Assembly (NCBI GenBank): GCA_033398695.1
Contig: CM065802.1
Span: 154,541,465 to 154,605,464 of the forward strand
Direction of reading: 5' to 3'
DNA length: 64,000 bases
DNA from: Orobanche coerulescens
Taxonomy: Eukaryota > Streptophyta > Magnoliopsida > Lamiales > Orobanchaceae
In this document: piece by piece, positions 61,120 to 64,000 of the stretch
How positions within the stretch are numbered: position 1 is the first letter of the stretch
Layout: each line of letters opens with the position of its first letter
Notes under the pieces: generated by a model
Told to the model about the DNA's origin: nothing
Database searches by the model: none
What the model saw: the letters and a program-made list of their open reading frames with translations, nothing else
Position numbers and translations under genes: made by a program

Positions 61120-61234
61120 GGGTGTGCAATACGAGGACTTCACGGGGTCACCCGTCCTACTACTACTCGCCCAAGCACGCATACCTTCGGAGTTCGATGG
61201 AATCCGATGCATTAGTGCTGGTATGATCGTATCC
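61120..61234 (-). rRNA. 5S rRNA gene 71, class 5, with micro-deletions
   Basis: 115 bp; GGTATGCGTGCTTGG shared with gene 65; GAGTAG shortened. Confidence 0.92.
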
Positions 61235-61794
61235 ATAAGTAGAACCACATTCTATTCTCTTATGGTAGATTCGACCGAACTTCAAGCGGCCATAACTTTC
61301 GAGCGGGAGGAGCTACGGAACCCGCCACACATGCCAGTGACTCTTCGCGCCCATCGTGTGACCGATGCTCAATTCCTATTATAATATGTTTAGGAGCGGA
61401 GCGACGATTCGTGTCGAACTCATAGCGTTACGCTATGACGTAATCGTCCCGAGCCTAAATTCCCCGTTTTCACGCACTTTCGGCATTTATATCACTTTAT
61501 TTATTTAATATTTCATTTTTATTTTGATATCTTGTGTCATTTTCAATTTAGATGTGTTTCTTAGGCTTAAAAATACATTCTCTAATGTATTGAGAAGCGG
61601 AATTTGATAATTTCTAATTAGTAAAATTGCATTTCTTCCCGTCTGACGGCGTTTGTCATTTTCTTTATTACTCCGTAACGGTATATTATTTTCAATTAGA
61701 TTCTTTAGGCCGTGGGTAGAAGGGTCACCGTGCTGAATTCTAAGAAAGCGAAAATCGAGCGTAAAAGAATCCGGCGGCATTGGATGGCAAAAAA

Positions 61795-61911
61795 GGTGCA
61801 CGGTAGGACTTCCCAAGGGGTCACCCATCCTAGTACTAATCTCGCCCAAGCGCACTTAACTTCGGAGTTACGATGGGATCCGGTGCACTAGTCTTTGGTA
61901 TGATCGCACCG
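61795..61911 (-). rRNA. 5S rRNA gene 72, class 4, with micro-deletions
   Basis: 117 bp; GTTAAGTGCGCTTGG and ACCAAAGACTAGTGC as in gene 66. Confidence 0.92.
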
Positions 61912-62484
61912 ATAAATGGAACCATATTCTATTATCTTATGGTAGATTCGACCCAAACTTCAAGCGACCATAACTTTCGAGCAGGAGGAGCTACGGGACC
62001 CGCCACACATGCCGGCGAAGCTCTTCTCGCGCCCATCATGTGACCCGATGCTCGGAATTCCTATTATAATATGTTTAGGAGCGGAATGGCGATTCATGTC
62101 GAACTCATAGCGTTATGCCATGACATAATCGGTTCCGAGCCTAAATTCCCCGTTTTCACGCACTTTCGGCCTTTATATCACTTTATTTATTTAATATTTC
62201 GTTTTTATTTTGATATCTTGTGTCATTTTCAATTTTGATGTGTTTTTAGGCTTAAAAATACATTCTCTAATGTATTGAGAGGCGGAATTTGATAATTTCT
62301 AATTAGTAAAATCGCATTTCTTCCCAATCTGACGTGCGTTTGTCATTTACTTTATTACTCCGTAACGGTATATTATTTTCAATAAGCTTCTTTAGACCAT
62401 AGGTGGAAGGATCACCGTGCATAATTCCTAAGAAAACAAAAAATCGGCGTGAAAAAGAATCGAGCGGCGTTGGGCGGCAAAAAA

Positions 62485-62601
62485 GGGTGTGCAATACGAG
62501 GACTTCACGGGGTCACCCATCCTACTACTACTCTCGCCCAAGCACGCTTACCTTCGGAGTTCGATGGGATCCGATGCATTAGTGCTGGTATGATCGTATC
62601 C
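62485..62601 (-). rRNA. 5S rRNA gene 73, class 5
   Basis: 117 bp; AGTAGTAGTAGGATGGG and GGTAAGC as in genes 52, 61 and 67. Confidence 0.93.
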
Positions 62602-63175
62602 ATAAGTAGAACCACATTCTATTCTCTTATGGTAGATTCGACCGAACTTCAACGGCCATAACTTTGAAGCGGGAGGAGCTACGGAACCCACACAAGCCAC
62701 CGAAGCTCTTCTCGCGCCCATCGTGTGACCCGATGCTCAATTCCTATTATAATATATTTAGGAGGCGGAGCAGCGATTCGTGTCGAACTCATTGCGTTCC
62801 GCCATGACATAATTGGTCCCGAGCCTAAATTCCCCCGTTTTGACGCACTTTCCGCCTTTATATCACTTTATTTATATAACATTTCATTTTTCTTTTGATA
62901 TCTTTTGTCATTTTCAATTTAGATATGTTTCTTAGGCTTAAAAATACATTCTGTAATGTATTGAGAGGCGGAATTTGATAATTTCTAATTAGTAAAATCG
63001 CATTTCTTCCCCGTACGACAAGCGTTTGTCATTTACTTTATTACTTCCGTGACGGTATATCATTTTCACTCAGCTTCTTTAGACCGTGGGTGGAAGGATC
63101 ACCACGGAGAATTCCTAAGAAAACAAAAAATCGAGCATAAAAAAAGAATCGAGCAGCAATGGACGACAAAAAAAT

Positions 63176-63294
63176 GGGGTGCAACACGAGGACTTCCGAG
63201 GGGGTCACCCATCCTAGTACTACTCTCGCCCAAGCACGCCTACCTTCGGAGTTCTGATGGGATCCGGTGCATTAGTGCTAGTATGATCGCATCC
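63176..63294 (-). rRNA. 5S rRNA gene 74, class 3
   Basis: 119 bp, class 3 consensus, in a patch almost free of micro-indels (62,780-63,350). Confidence 0.95.
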
Positions 63295-63858
63295 ATAAGT
63301 AGAACCACATTCTATTCTCTTATGGTAGATTCGACCCGAACTTCAAACGGCCATAACATTCGAAAAGGGAGGAGCTACGGGACCCATTAGACATGCGTGA
63401 CTCTTCTCGCGCCCATTGTGTGACCGACGTTCAAATTCCTATTATAATATGTTTAGGAAGCGGAACGGCGATTCGTGTCGAACTCATAGCGTTCGCCATG
63501 ACGTAATCGGTCCCGAGCCTAAATTCCCCGTTTTCACGCACTTTCGCCTTTATATCACTTTATTTATATAATATTTCATTTTCTTTTGATATCTTTTGTC
63601 ATTTTCAATTTAGATATGTTTCTTAGGCTTAAAAATACATTCGTAATGTATTGAGAGGCGGAATTTGATAATTTCTAATTAGTAAAATCGCATTTCTTCC
63701 CCGTCTGACAGCGTTTGTCATTTAATTTATTACTCCCGTGACGGTATATCATTTTCACTCGGCTTCTTTAGACCGTGGGTGGAAGGATCACCCTGGAGAA
63801 TTCCTAAGAAAACAAAATCGAGCATAAAAAGAATCGAGCGAATGGACGGCAAAAAATA

Positions 63859-63971
63859 GGGTGCAACACGAGGACTTAGGGGTCACCCATCCTAGTACTA
63901 CTCTCGCCCAAGCACGCCTACCTTCGGAGTTCGATGGGATCCGGTGCATTAGTGCTAGTATGATCGCATCC
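63859..63971 (-). rRNA. 5S rRNA gene 75, class 3, with micro-deletions
   Basis: 113 bp; CCCTAAGTCC and CATCGAAC. Its promoter spacer is cut by the window edge, so the array continues. Confidence 0.92.
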
Positions 63972-64000
63972 ATAAGTAGAACCACATTCTATTCTCTTAT

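Larger units (their letters stand above)
12345..64000 (-). repeat. 5S ribosomal DNA tandem array, ~702 bp units, 75 genes or remnants, continuing past the window
   Basis: The array is a head-to-tail repeat of a ~119-120 bp 5S gene and a ~582 bp spacer, all genes on the minus strand. Start-to-start distances are mostly 698-704 bp to 48 kb and shrink to 675-697 bp after 52.7 kb. Exceptions are near 17,947 (717, a 15 bp insertion), 18,541 (594), 22,023-22,980 (957, gene lost) and 32,777 (482). 5S rRNA is transcribed by RNA polymerase III in the nucleoplasm and joins the large ribosomal subunit. Classes used below: 1 = AAGTGCG...GCACACCC; 2 = GGGTGCG...GCACCCC with box A GTTAAGC; 3 = GGATGCG, CATACTAGC, box A GGTAGGC; 4 = CGGTGCG, CACTAGTGCACC, GGTGCACC 3' end; 5 = GGATACG, box A GGTAAGC, 3' end mostly GCACACCC. 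Counts by eye: 10, 17, 26, 11 and 10, plus one 3' stub. Confidence 0.97.

Noticed and set aside
12845..64000. Dozens of similar 60-180 residue reading frames at a fixed place in each unit (for example 37,323-37,727 and 48,545-49,090)
   Set aside because: They read through the antisense of the 5S gene and the spacer, break at random between copies, and show no protein motif. They are by-products of the tandem repeat.
12345..64000. Possible CRISPR array or centromeric satellite because of regular repeats
   Set aside because: The repeat contains a recognisable 5S rRNA gene with terminator. Unit length (~702 bp) and content do not fit CRISPR, and 5S identity explains the repeat.
1..64000. A previously undescribed enzymatic or defence system
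   Set aside because: All protein-coding signal belongs to known retrotransposon families or one unidentified fragment; I see no gene cluster that would form a system.

Overview
This is plant nuclear DNA. It has two parts: a 12.3 kb left flank of broken, nested LTR retrotransposons, and a tandem array of 5S ribosomal RNA genes that fills the rest (12,345 to the right edge) without reaching its end. The 5S gene body is of the angiosperm/seed-plant type and lies wholly on the minus strand. The retroelement families (Ty1/copia, and a gag-only Ty3/gypsy-like element) are plant families. The species cannot be named from the sequence. No host protein-coding gene is convincingly present.

Left flank. 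(a) 1-3443: a gag-only LTR element on the plus strand. It has a 195 bp remnant of the 5' LTR, a primer-binding site, a frameshifted gag and a complete 970 bp 3' LTR, and no pol. (b) 3444-3886: a broken minus-strand reading frame cut by that LTR. (c) 4556-6215: integrase and reverse transcriptase of an old copia element (copia B, minus strand), degenerate. (d) 6216-~12344: a second copia element (copia A, minus strand) inserted into the integrase of copia B. It has a complete 1,989 bp 3' LTR, polypurine tract, and RNase H, RT, integrase, protease and gag in reverse order, all with stops, frameshifts and lost catalytic residues. Its 5' LTR and the other half of copia B are missing; the 5S array begins where they should be.

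The 5S array. I located 75 5S genes or remnants (72 full or near full length, 3 truncated), plus one repeat unit whose gene is deleted. The unit is about 702 bp: a ~119-120 bp gene and a ~582 bp spacer. Each gene is followed on its own strand by a T-run terminator and preceded by an AT-rich, TATA-like segment. I sorted the genes into five classes by eye. Class 1: 5' end AAGTGCG, 3' end GCACACCC. Class 2: GGGTGCG with GCACCCC, fully paired helix I and normal box A. Class 3: GGATGCG, CATACTAGC, box A altered to GGTAGGC. Class 4: CGGTGCG, CACTAGTGCACC, 3' end TAGTGGTGCACC. Class 5: GGATACG, box A altered to GGTAAGC. Classes 1 and 2 dominate the left part (12.3-35.5 kb); classes 3, 4 and 5 make up everything to the right of it. 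So the classes that look fit for transcription and folding are confined to the side near the retroelements.

The right part shows higher-order organisation. At 56.3-64 kb a six-unit block (4,5,4,5,3,3; about 4.11 kb) occurs twice in a row with shared private variants. Smaller two- and three-unit modules recur at 6-7 kb intervals from 36 kb. In the same part, and densely after 52.7 kb, many units carry recurrent tiny indels that fall on CHG and CG trinucleotides (CAG/CTG, CCG/CGG). They look more like long-read consensus errors at methylated cytosines than inherited mutations. I found no CRISPR array, no tRNA and no new protein system; the interest lies in how the 5S array is built, degenerates and meets the retroelements.
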